Origin: Verrucolacustris abundans
GTDB taxonomy: Bacteria; Verrucomicrobiota; Verrucomicrobiia; Methylacidiphilales; Verrucolacustridaceae
Assembly: GCA_965194535.1 (NCBI GenBank)
Contig: OZ239145.1
Location: forward strand, 1,302,001-1,366,000
DNA: 64,000 nucleotides
Reading direction: 5' to 3'
Position 1 is the first letter of the stretch. The number at the start of each line of letters is the position of its first letter. A model generated the notes under the pieces. The model made no database searches, had not been told where the DNA came from, and saw nothing but the letters and a program-made list of their open reading frames with translations. The position numbers were made by a program, and so were the translations under genes. Positions 1 to 9,602 of the stretch are shown piece after piece.

Positions 1-187
1 ACTGTTTTTTGTGGCCACCACCTCGATGACGCGAGGTAGTCCTGCCGTGAGCATTGCGACCCCCCGTCCGACGCTTGATCTCCATCAAACTCCGCTCGGG
101 AGCTGAATTTGGTGTCAGTTCAGAGAAATCGTGTAGCTGCGTGAATCGCAGCGATGGGGTCAAAGGGCGGAATTCTTTAAGGGCCAT
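1..187 (-). CDS. rplB: 50S ribosomal protein L2, N-terminal part (cut by window edge)
   Basis: The first 62 codons of a gene running off the left edge on the minus strand. It starts ATG at 187 with MALKEFRPLTPSLRF and reaches the L2-typical block RTTSRHRGGGHKKQ before the edge. L2 is a primary 23S rRNA-binding protein at the peptidyl-transferase region of the large subunit. The start lies 11 bp after the rplW stop, and AGGAG is visible upstream, so it is co-transcribed with rplW as in S10 operons. The gene was recognised by translating the edge sequence directly. The C-terminal part is not visible. Confidence 0.93.
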   Translation of the reverse strand, partial: MALKEFRPLTPSLRFTQLHDFSELTPNSAPERSLMEIKRRTGGRNAHGRTTSRHRGGGHKKQ

Positions 188-198
188 AATAATGTCTC

Positions 199-483
199 CT
201 AGGCGAGTTCGATTTTCTGGCCTTCAGCCAAGGTGACGATGGCACGTTTGGTGTGGTTGGTACGACCAGGTTCACCACGGCGAGAGCGGCGGGACTTTCC
301 TGCACGCTTCATCGTGTTCACACGAACAACCTTTTTCCCAAAAAGAGCAGTGATGGCTTGGCGGATTTCCAACTTTGTAGCATCCGGAGCAACTTCAAAT
401 AGGTATTGGTTGTGGGCCGTAGCAAGACGGCTTCCCTTTTCAGAAATCTGGGGACGATAAATTACTTCCGTCGGCTGTCTCAT
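199..483 (-). CDS. rplW: 50S ribosomal protein L23
   Basis: 94 residues, normal length for L23, which sits at the exit of the peptide tunnel and contacts trigger factor and SRP. The N-terminus has the expected RPQISEK block (usually RPxxTEK). The basic loop KRAGKSRRSRRGEPGRTNHTK is the rRNA-binding arm. Its ATG overlaps the rplD stop in an ATGA arrangement, implying translational coupling. It is followed by rplB, the standard S10-operon order. Confidence 0.97.
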   Translation of the reverse strand: MRQPTEVIYRPQISEKGSRLATAHNQYLFEVAPDATKLEIRQAITALFGKKVVRVNTMKRAGKSRRSRRGEPGRTNHTKRAIVTLAEGQKIELA

Positions 484-1121
484 GACGCTTTTCCTTCTTT
501 GGTTCCGCTATTCAAACGGGTTCCCAACTCTTTCCACGCCTCTTCAGAGACCCAAACTGTTCTACGGCGGAGAAGATCTTCTGCATTCACTTCACGGGCT
601 GGGCGAACATCAACTTCGCTCAAATTATGTGCCGCCCGTAAAAGGGTGTTTTCAGGTTTACCCAAGATGAGAAGAACCGAAAGTGGCAGTCCTGCATCTT
701 TTAACCATGCAATCAGATCCTTGGTCTTAGGTGCTTTCAAGGCAGGAGCAGATCCACTGTGCAACTTGCCTTGGGTAGCCAGATCACTAATCGCCCTACG
801 GAGAGCAGTTCGAAGTACAGTCTTTGGAATATCTTTTCGGTAGCTTCTCGGATGTGGGCCGAACGCGACACCTCCGCCACGCCAAACGGGTGAGGATTTG
901 TAACCTGCCCGAGCCCGTCCAGTACCCTTCTGATTCCAAGGCTTGGCACCAGATAGATCCACCATGGCCTTAGTTTTTGTTGAGTGCGTACCCGCACGAC
1001 GCGCGGCGCGATACGCCGTCACAGCTTCATGCAAAGCTTGGCTAGCTTTTCGATTTTTGAAAAGCTCCACGCCTAAGGCCTTCTCGGCCGCGCTCAGATT
1101 GATCGATTTGGCCTGTGCCAT
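480..1121 (-). CDS. rplD: 50S ribosomal protein L4
   Basis: 213 residues. The conserved GTGRARAGYKSSPVWRGGG loop (about 66-84), which reaches into the exit tunnel near the macrolide site, is intact. In E. coli L4 also represses its own S10 operon. No S10-type leader is visible here because rpsJ lies only 3 bp after fusA, so that control is probably absent or different. It starts 4 bp after the rplC stop and overlaps rplW by 4 bp. Confidence 0.97.
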   Translation of the reverse strand: MAQAKSINLSAAEKALGVELFKNRKASQALHEAVTAYRAARRAGTHSTKTKAMVDLSGAKPWNQKGTGRARAGYKSSPVWRGGGVAFGPHPRSYRKDIPKTVLRTALRRAISDLATQGKLHSGSAPALKAPKTKDLIAWLKDAGLPLSVLLILGKPENTLLRAAHNLSEVDVRPAREVNAEDLLRRRTVWVSEEAWKELGTRLNSGTKEGKAS

Positions 1122-1125
1122 AAAA

Positions 1126-1770
1126 TTACGCCTTTACCGCCACTTTTTTAGCGTCCCTGACAATCACGACGCTTCCATTCGCACCAGGAATCGCGCCGCG
1201 GACGAGAAGTAGCTTCTCGCCCTCACGAACCTGCATCACTTTTAAATTTTGAATCGTGCAGTTATCCAAACCGAGGTGACCAGGCATGCCTGCGTTTTTA
1301 TATACGCGCCCAGGGGTCGAACGACATCCGATGGCTCCGTTTCGACGATGGGTTGTAGAACCGTGGGCATCCGCCTGACCTGCGTAATTATGTTTGCGCA
1401 TGACCCCATGAAACCCTTTTCCTTTTGAAAGTCCGTACACATCCACGAGTTGACCGGCCTTAAAACGCGTTACCGGCACCTCAGATCCCACAGCAAGATC
1501 CGCAGGGGCAGCACGAAACTGTCTTAAAATGAGCGGGTTCTTGCGTCCTGCTTTTTCAAAAGCCACACGCTGTGGTTTGTTCGTCCGTGAGGCCTTACGT
1601 TCTCCACTACCCATGACAACGGCACTCACCTTGTTCTTTTCAGGAGTACGCACCTCGTAAACTGTATTTGTATCAGCCGCGATAACGGTAACAGCCGTAG
1701 CCAGACCCTGATCATCATAGATCCGGGTCATGCCCACTTTCTTACCAATCATACCAAATCGCTCAATCAT
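1126..1770 (-). CDS. rplC: 50S ribosomal protein L3
   Basis: 214 residues. It opens with the family signature IGKKVGMTRIYDDQG and carries the central loop HGSTTHRRNGAIGCRSTPGR that reaches toward the peptidyl-transferase centre. L3 is an early assembly protein of the large subunit. GGAG lies about 9 bp before the chosen ATG. A second in-frame ATG six codons on (MIGKKVG) matches the start of many homologues and is an alternative. It lies 15 bp downstream of rpsJ. Confidence 0.97.
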   Translation of the reverse strand: MIERFGMIGKKVGMTRIYDDQGLATAVTVIAADTNTVYEVRTPEKNKVSAVVMGSGERKASRTNKPQRVAFEKAGRKNPLILRQFRAAPADLAVGSEVPVTRFKAGQLVDVYGLSKGKGFHGVMRKHNYAGQADAHGSTTHRRNGAIGCRSTPGRVYKNAGMPGHLGLDNCTIQNLKVMQVREGEKLLLVRGAIPGANGSVVIVRDAKKVAVKA

Positions 1771-1785
1771 GGTTCAGTTCTCCAG

Positions 1786-2094
1786 TTAAATCTTGATCGT
1801 GATATCGACACCAGCGGGAAGGTTGAGCTTCTTGAGCTCATCCACCGTCTTTCCGGACGGTTCCAAAATATCCAAAAGTCGCTTATGAGTACGGATTTCA
1901 AACTGATCCATACTCTTTTTATCGCAATGAGGGGAACGATTCACCGTGTACCGCTCAATCTTGGTCGGCAAGGGAATTGGCCCTGCCACACGAGAACCCG
2001 TACGGGATGCTGTCTCTGAGATCTCCCCTGCCGCTTTGTCGAGTAGACGAAAATCAAAGGATTTCAGACGGATGCGGATGCGTGTGGTGGCCAT
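1786..2094 (-). CDS. rpsJ: 30S ribosomal protein S10 (NusE)
   Basis: 102 residues, full length. S10 is a small-subunit head protein and, with NusB, part of transcription antitermination complexes. Family blocks IRIRLKSFDFRLLD, GPIPLP and SPHCDKKSMDQFEIRTHKR are present. The gene begins only 3 bp after fusA, where many bacteria have tuf and then a separate S10-operon promoter. Here the str and S10 clusters are physically continuous. Confidence 0.97.
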   Translation of the reverse strand: MATTRIRIRLKSFDFRLLDKAAGEISETASRTGSRVAGPIPLPTKIERYTVNRSPHCDKKSMDQFEIRTHKRLLDILEPSGKTVDELKKLNLPAGVDITIKI

Positions 2095-2097
2095 AGG

Positions 2098-4242
2098 TTA
2101 GCCTTTCTTTTGTTGGGTAACTTGTGCAAGAACACTCGAAGGGACCTGCTCGAAGTGAGAAGGTTCCATCGAATAAGCCGCACGTCCGCGGGATAAAGAG
2201 CGAATCGTGTTTACGTATCCAAACATTTCGGCCAATGGAACCTCTGCCTTAACCACCGAGGTAAGGTTCTTGGAGTCCACATTCATAATCTTTCCGCGAC
2301 GTCGATTGATATCCCCTAAAATGTCCCCTTGGTACTCATCCGGGGTTGAACACTCGACCGACATGATCGGCTCTAACAAGATCGGCCCTGCCTTCTGCAT
2401 GGCATCCTTCACAGCAAAAATGGCAGCCATTTTGAAAGCTAACTCGTTCGAATCCACCTCGTGATAGGAACCATCCATAATTTCGATCTTCATATCGATA
2501 ACGGGGCTTCCATGAAGCACCCCATTCAATAAAGCTTCCTGCACACCCTTCTTCACCGCAGGGATGTACTCTTTAGGAATATTTCCACCCGTAACCTTGT
2601 TATCCACGGTGATTCCTTTTCCACGTTCTTGCGGTTCAACTTGCAGAATCACGTGACCATACTGACCGCGACCGCCGGACTGCTTGATCAACTTCCCTTC
2701 CCCGCCTGAACTCTTCGTGATCGTCTCACGATATGCGATCTGAGGCGCACCGGAATTGGTCTCAACGCTGAATTCACGCTTTAGACGATCGCAAATGATC
2801 TCCAAATGGAGCTCACCCATTCCTTTGATGATCGTCTGCCCAGTCTCTTCATTACTTTGCACCTGGAAAGTCGGGTCTTCTTCCGAGAGACGCTGGAGGG
2901 CTTCGCCCATCTTTTCGCGATCTCCCTTGGTCTTAGGCTCAACAGCCATCGAGATAACGGGTTCAGGGAAACTGGGTGGCTCAAGGGTGATCTCCAACTC
3001 TTCATTCCGGAGGGTATCGCCAGTAGCAATATCCTTTAAGCCTACCGTGGCCGCAATATCACCCGCAAAAACTGTATCAATATCCTCACGCTTATCCGCT
3101 TGAATCTGAATCAGTCGGCTTACCCTCTCCCGCTTTCCAGTCCTAGAATTATAAATAAATTCACCCTTGCTCAACTTCCCGGCATACACCCGGAAGAAGA
3201 TCAACTTCCCTACAAACGGATCCGTCCAAAGTTTGAAAGCCAAAGAGCAAAACTTCGCGTTGTCATCCACTTTCACAGGAATCCGCTCTTCAGGATTCTC
3301 AGTGCTGTGACCGATCGCCGGAGGAATATCAATCGGGCTTGGGAGATATTCGATTACTGCATCCACCAAAGTTTGCACCCCTTTGTTTTTAAAAGCCGAC
3401 CCTCCGACCACAGGCACGAACTTATTGGAACATGTTGCGCGCCGAACGGCCTCTTTTAACTGCTTGGTAGAAGGCGTTTTTTCCTCCAAAAACATATTCC
3501 CGACTTCCTCGTCAACATCTGCAATCGCTTCAATCAACTCTTCCAGTTTCTTTTTTGCCATCTCCTTAAGCTCAGCAGGAATTTCCTCAATCTTGTAGGT
3601 CGAGCCCAGATCTTTGCTGTCGGAGTAGATAATTGCCTTCTGATTGATCACGTCGATCTGACCCTGCAAATGGTCTTCTTTACCGAGGGGAATTAAAATA
3701 GGCCATGCATTCGCACCTAATTTAGTTTTCATTTCAGAGAGAGCTTTATCAAAATCCGCGCCGGTCCGATCCATTTTGTTTACAAACGCGATCCGCGGAA
3801 CCCCGTACTTATTCGCCTGACGCCAAACCGTCTCGCTCTGCGGTTGGACACCTGCAACTCCACAAAATACAGCAATAGCGCCGTCCAAAACCCGCAGGGA
3901 ACGCTCTACCTCTGCCGTAAAATCAACGTGTCCAGGGGTATCGATAATGTTGATACGGTTTTTCGTTTTTTCGAAGCTCTTGAAAATGCCTGCTTCCTCT
4001 TTGACAGGCCAGAAACATGTTGTGGCAGCTGAAGTAATCGTGATTCCACGCTCACGCTCTTGCTCCATCCAATCGGTCACGGTCGTGCCCTCATGCACTT
4101 CACCCATCTTGTGGATACTGCCAGTGTAAAAAAGCACGCGCTCGGTCAAAGTCGTCTTACCCGCATCGATGTGAGCGCAGATTCCGATGTTCCGCGTCCT
4201 CTCGAGAGTATAGCTACGGGCAGAATTAACGGGGGCGGCCAT
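2098..4242 (-). CDS. fusA: Elongation factor G
   Basis: 714 residues, full length. EF-G is the GTPase that drives ribosomal translocation and, with RRF, recycling. GTP-binding motifs are complete: AHIDAGKT (about 23-30), DTPGHVDF and NKMD. The switch I stretch around RGITITSAATT is present, and the C-terminal domain IV-V blocks (GRGQYGHV, MFGYVNTIRS) are recognisable. It lies 6 bp after rpsG and 3 bp before rpsJ. No second fusA-like gene is in the window. Confidence 0.98.
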   Translation of the reverse strand: MAAPVNSARSYTLERTRNIGICAHIDAGKTTLTERVLFYTGSIHKMGEVHEGTTVTDWMEQERERGITITSAATTCFWPVKEEAGIFKSFEKTKNRINIIDTPGHVDFTAEVERSLRVLDGAIAVFCGVAGVQPQSETVWRQANKYGVPRIAFVNKMDRTGADFDKALSEMKTKLGANAWPILIPLGKEDHLQGQIDVINQKAIIYSDSKDLGSTYKIEEIPAELKEMAKKKLEELIEAIADVDEEVGNMFLEEKTPSTKQLKEAVRRATCSNKFVPVVGGSAFKNKGVQTLVDAVIEYLPSPIDIPPAIGHSTENPEERIPVKVDDNAKFCSLAFKLWTDPFVGKLIFFRVYAGKLSKGEFIYNSRTGKRERVSRLIQIQADKREDIDTVFAGDIAATVGLKDIATGDTLRNEELEITLEPPSFPEPVISMAVEPKTKGDREKMGEALQRLSEEDPTFQVQSNEETGQTIIKGMGELHLEIICDRLKREFSVETNSGAPQIAYRETITKSSGGEGKLIKQSGGRGQYGHVILQVEPQERGKGITVDNKVTGGNIPKEYIPAVKKGVQEALLNGVLHGSPVIDMKIEIMDGSYHEVDSNELAFKMAAIFAVKDAMQKAGPILLEPIMSVECSTPDEYQGDILGDINRRRGKIMNVDSKNLTSVVKAEVPLAEMFGYVNTIRSLSRGRAAYSMEPSHFEQVPSSVLAQVTQQKKG

Positions 4243-4248
4243 AGTCGG

Positions 4249-4722
4249 TTACCAGCGTAAATGGGCGAAAGCACGGTTGGCTTGAGCCATCCGATGCGTT
4301 TCATCCCGCTTCTTAACGGCATTTCCCTGCCCTGTTGCCGCATCGCGAATCTCTTGTGCCAGAGCTTTTTCGAATGCCACACCTTTACGTTTATTCGCTA
4401 ACTCAACGATCCAGCGCAAAGCGAGAGAAAGTTGACGCTCTGGGGTTGTTTCAACAGGAACTTGATAGGTTGCACCGCCGACTCGGCGGGATTTTACCTC
4501 AAGACGAGGCTTCACGTTTTCAACAGCTTTCTGCACCACGGCGAGAGGATCTCCCCCCGATCCCCCTTCATTGGCTCGCTCGATCGCATTATAAACCAAG
4601 CGACTCGCAGTAGACAACTTGCCCTGTTTTAAAATGTAACCAATCATTCGCCCGACCAGCATGCTTTCGAAAACTGGATCAGCGACGATCTTGCGTGAAA
4701 TATGACGACGACGACGGGACAT
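4249..4722 (-). CDS. rpsG: 30S ribosomal protein S7
   Basis: 157 residues, the usual bacterial length. S7 nucleates assembly of the small-subunit head and lines the mRNA exit channel. It begins MSRRRRHISRKIVADPVF, and blocks such as RRVGGATYQVPVE and KRDETHRMAQANRAFAHLRW are typical. A strong AAAGGAGA precedes the ATG at 4722. It sits between rpsL (13 bp upstream) and fusA, the classical str order. Confidence 0.98.
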   Translation of the reverse strand: MSRRRRHISRKIVADPVFESMLVGRMIGYILKQGKLSTASRLVYNAIERANEGGSGGDPLAVVQKAVENVKPRLEVKSRRVGGATYQVPVETTPERQLSLALRWIVELANKRKGVAFEKALAQEIRDAATGQGNAVKKRDETHRMAQANRAFAHLRW

Positions 4723-4735
4723 GGTTCAGTCTCCT

Positions 4736-5176
4736 TTACGCTTTAGCCGGCTTGGCCTCGGCTGCCGCTTTGGCTCCACCGCCCTTGGGTCTCTTTACCC
4801 CGTATTTGCTTCGTGAAACGAGACGAGAAAGTTTGTTGGAATTACTCGGACCTGCAGCACCCAAGGCATCCAAAGTGCCTCGAACGATATGATATCGAAC
4901 TCCGGGCAAATCTTTTACACGACCGCCACGAATCAAAACAATTGAGTGCTCCTGCAAATTATGATTTTCACCAGGGATGTACGCGATCACTTCCTCACCG
5001 TTGGAGAGTCGAACCTTGGCCACTTTACGAAGCGCGGAATTGGGCTTTTTAGGAGTCCGGGTCATGACTTGGAGGCAAACACCTCTACGCTGAGGACAAC
5101 CGTGCAAAGCAGGAGATTTCGTTCCGCGGTTCACAGCGGAACGACCCATTCTCACAAGCTGATTAATCGTCGGCAT
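4736..5176 (-). CDS. rpsL: 30S ribosomal protein S12 with extended C-terminus
   Basis: S12 lines the decoding centre. The start is placed at the ATG at 5176 (MPTINQLVRMG), not further upstream, because homologues start there and AGAGGA precedes it. The decoding motif TPKKPNSALRKVAKVRL carries the wild-type lysines (about 43-44), where streptomycin-resistance changes occur. D89 in RVKDLPGVRYH is the usual methylthiolation site. At 146 residues it is longer than the common ~124, with a few extra residues near GAAGPSNSNKLSRLV and an Ala/Lys/Gly-rich tail after KYGVKRPK. Confidence 0.96.
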   Translation of the reverse strand: MPTINQLVRMGRSAVNRGTKSPALHGCPQRRGVCLQVMTRTPKKPNSALRKVAKVRLSNGEEVIAYIPGENHNLQEHSIVLIRGGRVKDLPGVRYHIVRGTLDALGAAGPSNSNKLSRLVSRSKYGVKRPKGGGAKAAAEAKPAKA

Positions 5177-5404
5177 GTCTGTCGTTGTCCTCTTTCCACT
5201 CTTCAACACTTGGCCCAACGACAACCCCTGATGGGGTCCATGAAGCGCTCTAAAGCGCACGCATGGAGGACGATTCAACCGAACCGTCGCATGCCGCAAA
5301 ACCTAACAGGTATACCTTTTCAGGTTCCAGTCGGATGACAGCGGAAATTCAAATCCTGCCGAAAAAAAGCACTGTCGGCAAGCGATTTCTGAAAGTTTTT
5401 CGCC
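5177..5404 (-). promoter_or_regulatory. Structured non-coding spacer between rpoC and rpsL
   Basis: At 228 bp this is the largest gap in the super-operon. Read on the minus strand after the rpoC stop it holds: an inverted repeat TGCCGA/TCGGCA with a T-rich 12-nt loop (5357-5380); a 10-bp palindrome AGGTATACCT (5308-5317); a GCGCT-loop-AGCGC hairpin (5245-5258); and a CCCC-TGAT-GGGG hairpin (5225-5236). These look like an attenuation, processing or autoregulatory leader for the str genes, possibly with an internal promoter, but no convincing -35/-10 pair is visible. The role is inferred from position and folding only. Confidence 0.45.
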
Positions 5405-8400
5405 TTAACTGGCTAATGCAGCGGGGATATCAAGAGCTACCTTACGGGCCCTCTCCTCCTCCGGAGCAGTGCTAACCAGCGCATCCCCAACAGGCTCTCC
5501 GAGATGCAAAAGCTTGATCTTGCGATAGGCACTAAAGCCGGTTCCCGCCGGAATCAAGTGACCCATGATCACATTTTCTTTGAATCCCAAAAGCTTGTCG
5601 ACCTTACCCAAGGTAGAAGCATCTGTAAGAATACGAGTTGTATCTTGGAAAGATGCCGCAGAGATGAAGCTTTCGGTTTCAAGCGAAGCTTTGGTGATGC
5701 CTAGAAGTACAGGCGTCGCCTCGGCTGGCTTTCCACCCTTTTGCTCGATCTCTTTGTTAACTTCCTCAAAGGTGGTCTTTTCGATCTGTTCACCCCAAAG
5801 GAACTGAGTATCCCCGGGTTCAGTGATCTTCACCTTACGAAGCATTTGGCGAACGATGATTTCGATGTGTTTATCATTAATCTCCACACCTTGCAGGCGA
5901 TACACCTCCTGCACTTCGTTTACCAAATACTCCTGCAACTCTTGGGGTCCACAAACCTCAAGAATCTCGTGAGGTACAACAGGACCCTCAGTCAACTGCT
6001 GCCCCTTCTTCACCGTATCGCCTTTATAAACGATCAAGTGTTTCGAAAGAGGAATCAAATGCTCCTCTTCGGTGTTGGTTTCAGGATCTTTAATGATCAA
6101 CTTCTTTTTGCCTCGCACATTGCCCTGCAGATCGACGACACCATCAATCTTCGCAATCTCTGCGGCATCCTTGGGACGACGAGCTTCAAAAAGCTCTGCC
6201 ACACGAGGAAGACCCCCCGTGATATCCTTTGTCTTGGTGACTTTTCGTGGAGTCTTGGCCATTCGCTGACCGGCCTGAACTTTCTCTCCATCCTTCACCT
6301 CGATATGTGCCCCCGCAGGAATACTATAAGCCGCAACAACTGCGCCTGCAGCATCCACAATCGCAATCTGAGGATGAAGATCCTCTTTGTGCTCGATGAT
6401 CACGGTGCCGACAGACTTGGTGGTCTCATCCACCTCCTTCTTCATAGTCACCCCTTCAAGAATATCCTTAAACTCCACTCTCCCGGCTTTCTCCGTAAGA
6501 ATAGAGATATTATATGGATCCCACTGAACGAAGCTCTGGCCCTTCTTGACCTTGCCACCTTCAGGAATCGAGACCATTGAACCGATGACAACAGGATAAC
6601 GCTCTAGCTCACGACCATCCGCAGCATGAACGCTAATGAATCCGTTCTTGTTCAGGACGATATCGTGGCCTTCAAGCGCCTTTACCGTCTTAAGATCTGT
6701 GTACTGAACAGTTCCGTCGTTCTTGGCCTTGATTTGTGGCTGCTTAAACACCTGGGATGCCGTGCCTCCGATGTGAAAGGTTCTCATCGTCAACTGTGTG
6801 CCTGGCTCACCAATACTTTGCGCTGCGATGATGCCCACCGCCTCACCCAGTTTAGCTTCCTGATTGGTCGCAAGATTTAATCCGTAGCATGAAATACAAA
6901 CCCCACGCTTGGTTTCACAGGTCAACGCAGAGCGAATCTTGACTCGCTCCTGACCCAAATCTTCAATCGCAGCGGCCGCCTTCTCACTGATCATTTCACC
7001 AGCAGCTACAACCTTCTTCTTGCTCACTGGATCCACAATGTCATCACAACTCACACGGCCGTAAATACGATCCCGCAAGCGAACGATTTCGTCGTCCCCT
7101 TCCATGATCGCCTTGACATAAATTCCGCGGTCCGTTCCGCAATCCTGCTCACGAACAATGATGTCCATGGCGACGTCGCACAACTTGCGGGTCATATAAC
7201 CCGAATCAGCGGTTTTCAGAGCGGTATCAGCCAACCCTTTTCGGGCTCCGTGAGTACTAATGAAATACTCCAAAACAGATAACCCCTCACGGAAACTAGC
7301 CGTAATAGGACGCTCGATGATTTCGCCCGAAGGTTTCGCCATCAGTCCACGCATACCTGCCAGCTGACGCACCTGATTCCTATTTCCTCGCGCACCTGAA
7401 TCCACCATCAAGTACACAGGATTAAAGTCCTTACGGCCTTCGTTATGCTCCAAAGTTCGGTACATTGCAGACGAAATTTCTTCCGTCGCTTGAGTCCAAA
7501 TATCGACAATCTTATTATACCGCTCTCCGTCAGTAATGGCACCCATCCTATACTGCTTTTCAACCTGGCTCACTGAACCACGAGCCTTCTCAATCACATC
7601 AGGCTTCTCTTCAGGAATGATCATGTCATTAATGCCAATCGACACACCGGCACGAGTGGCAGACTTGAATCCGAGATCCTTCAGCTTGTCCAAGCAGATA
7701 ACCGTAGCTGCGTGACCACACCTCTCGTAGCAACGAAGAATGATCTCACCCAACTGCTTTTTGCCAGCGGGTTTGTTGATGAAGCCAAGCTCCTTAGGCC
7801 AGATGCTGTTAAACTCAACACGACCAGGGGTGGTTTCGATAAACTTTTTCGTCAAATCACCGAAGGTAGTCTCAATTCCAAAATCAGGATTTTTAAACAA
7901 AATCCAATCGTGGGTTTTGATGCTCTTTTCGCTTATCGCAAAGTCCACCTCGTCGGCAGTCGAGAAAGCGGTCAACCGCTTCTTGGCTTTGTCGCCCTTT
8001 TCTACCGTACGCAACGGATTCTGGGAAATATAGTAACAGCCCAAAGTAATGTCTTGGCTGGGAGTAGTGATCGGCCGGCCATTGCTCGGTCCGAAAATAT
8101 TATTCGGAGCCAACATCAATAGACGGGCCTCCAACTGCGCTTCCACACTCAACGGAATGTGAACGGCCATCTGATCTCCGTCGAAATCTGCGTTGTACGC
8201 CGTGCAAACAAGTGGATGAATCCGAATCGCGTCCCCTTCGATCAATTTTGGTTCGAAGGCTTGAACCGACAAGCGATGCAGCGTCGGTGCACGATTCAAC
8301 AAGACAGGATGCTCCCGAGTCACTTCATCCAGCGTGTCCCATACAATCGGCTCTTTTTTCTCAATCATCTTTTTGGCCGAGCGGACGGTATGAACCTGTC

Positions 8401-9574
8401 CGAGCTCCTTCAGACGACGAATGATAAATGGTTCGAACAACACGAGAGCCATCTTCTTCGGCAATCCACACTCGTTAAGCTTGAGCTCAGGCCCGATCAC
8501 AATTACGGAGCGACCCGAGTAATCAACTCTCTTGCCCAACAGATTCATACGGAATCGGCCAGTCTTCCCCTTCAACATATCGGAGAGAGATTTTAGAGGC
8601 CGGTTTCCGGCCCCCGTCACAGCACGACCGTGACGGCCGTTATCCATCAAAGCGTCGACTGACTCTTGCAACATCCGCTTTTCGTTCCTGATAATGACTT
8701 CAGGGGTTTTGAGTTGGAGCAGGTTTCGCAAACGATTATTCCGATTGATGACTCGGCGGTAGAGATCATTCAAATCAGAGGTTGCAAAACGCCCACCTTC
8801 GAGCGGAACCAGCGGACGCAAATCAGGAGGAATCACTGGAAGAATCTCTAAAATCATCCACTCAGGACGCGATCCTGCATTCAGAAATCCTTGAACTAAT
8901 TTCAGACGCTTCGCGACCTTCTTTCGAGTCTGCTTGCTCTTGGTTGTCTCCAGTTGCTGTTCCAACTCTGTGACCAACTCATCCAGATCGATCTTCTTGA
9001 AAACATCCCGGATCGCCTCCGCACCCATTTTGGCCACAAAGGAGTCACCAAACTGATCTTGCGCCTCGCGGTACTCGGTCTCCGTGAGTAACTGTTTTGG
9101 TTTGAGAGGGGTCTTCCCTTCATCGATCACAAGGTAATCCTCGTAATAAATAACCCGTTCCAGATCTCGCGCTGTCATGTCCATCATCAATCCCAATCGA
9201 CTGGGCATACATTTGTAGAACCAAATATGACTCACGGGGACAGCGAGTTCGATATGCCCCATTCGCTCGCGTCGAACACGAGCCAATGTCACTTCCACGC
9301 CGCAACGGTCGCAAATAACACCTTTAAATTTGATCCTTTTGTACTTTCCGCAAGAACACTCGTAGTCCTTCGTCGGGCCGAAAATCCTTTCGCAGAACAA
9401 ACCGCCTTTTTCGGGCTTAAACGTCCGATAATTGATGGTTTCAGGATTTTTGGTCTCTCCTCGACTCCAGGAAAGAATCGATTCAGGCGAAGCGACAGTA
9501 ATACTGACTTCGTCAAAACCTACACTTCTCTCCATTCCGAGGATTTCGCGGGCCGATTGGGTCTGTTGGTTCAT
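5405..9574 (-). CDS. rpoC: DNA-directed RNA polymerase subunit beta'
   Basis: 1389 residues. The start is set at the ATG at 9574 (MNQQTQSAREILGM), 28 bp after rpoB. An upstream extension would overlap rpoB and lacks homology. The N-terminal zinc ribbon CSCGKYKRIKFKGVICDRCG, the catalytic Mg loop NADFDGDQMAVH and the second zinc site (Cys near EQDCGTDRG plus CETKRGVCISCYG) are complete. The trigger-loop region GEPGTQLTMRTFHIGG is intact. It forms the core polymerase catalytic site with RpoB. Confidence 0.98.
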   Translation of the reverse strand: MNQQTQSAREILGMERSVGFDEVSITVASPESILSWSRGETKNPETINYRTFKPEKGGLFCERIFGPTKDYECSCGKYKRIKFKGVICDRCGVEVTLARVRRERMGHIELAVPVSHIWFYKCMPSRLGLMMDMTARDLERVIYYEDYLVIDEGKTPLKPKQLLTETEYREAQDQFGDSFVAKMGAEAIRDVFKKIDLDELVTELEQQLETTKSKQTRKKVAKRLKLVQGFLNAGSRPEWMILEILPVIPPDLRPLVPLEGGRFATSDLNDLYRRVINRNNRLRNLLQLKTPEVIIRNEKRMLQESVDALMDNGRHGRAVTGAGNRPLKSLSDMLKGKTGRFRMNLLGKRVDYSGRSVIVIGPELKLNECGLPKKMALVLFEPFIIRRLKELGQVHTVRSAKKMIEKKEPIVWDTLDEVTREHPVLLNRAPTLHRLSVQAFEPKLIEGDAIRIHPLVCTAYNADFDGDQMAVHIPLSVEAQLEARLLMLAPNNIFGPSNGRPITTPSQDITLGCYYISQNPLRTVEKGDKAKKRLTAFSTADEVDFAISEKSIKTHDWILFKNPDFGIETTFGDLTKKFIETTPGRVEFNSIWPKELGFINKPAGKKQLGEIILRCYERCGHAATVICLDKLKDLGFKSATRAGVSIGINDMIIPEEKPDVIEKARGSVSQVEKQYRMGAITDGERYNKIVDIWTQATEEISSAMYRTLEHNEGRKDFNPVYLMVDSGARGNRNQVRQLAGMRGLMAKPSGEIIERPITASFREGLSVLEYFISTHGARKGLADTALKTADSGYMTRKLCDVAMDIIVREQDCGTDRGIYVKAIMEGDDEIVRLRDRIYGRVSCDDIVDPVSKKKVVAAGEMISEKAAAAIEDLGQERVKIRSALTCETKRGVCISCYGLNLATNQEAKLGEAVGIIAAQSIGEPGTQLTMRTFHIGGTASQVFKQPQIKAKNDGTVQYTDLKTVKALEGHDIVLNKNGFISVHAADGRELERYPVVIGSMVSIPEGGKVKKGQSFVQWDPYNISILTEKAGRVEFKDILEGVTMKKEVDETTKSVGTVIIEHKEDLHPQIAIVDAAGAVVAAYSIPAGAHIEVKDGEKVQAGQRMAKTPRKVTKTKDITGGLPRVAELFEARRPKDAAEIAKIDGVVDLQGNVRGKKKLIIKDPETNTEEEHLIPLSKHLIVYKGDTVKKGQQLTEGPVVPHEILEVCGPQELQEYLVNEVQEVYRLQGVEINDKHIEIIVRQMLRKVKITEPGDTQFLWGEQIEKTTFEEVNKEIEQKGGKPAEATPVLLGITKASLETESFISAASFQDTTRILTDASTLGKVDKLLGFKENVIMGHLIPAGTGFSAYRKIKLLHLGEPVGDALVSTAPEEERARKVALDIPAALAS

Positions 9575-9602
9575 GGGATAGTTTATTTCTGGGTTATAGG
9601 GT

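Noticed and set aside
5741..6580. Plus-strand frame of 279 codons opposite rpoC
   Set aside because: It is antisense to conserved rpoC, has no ribosome-binding site and resembles no family.
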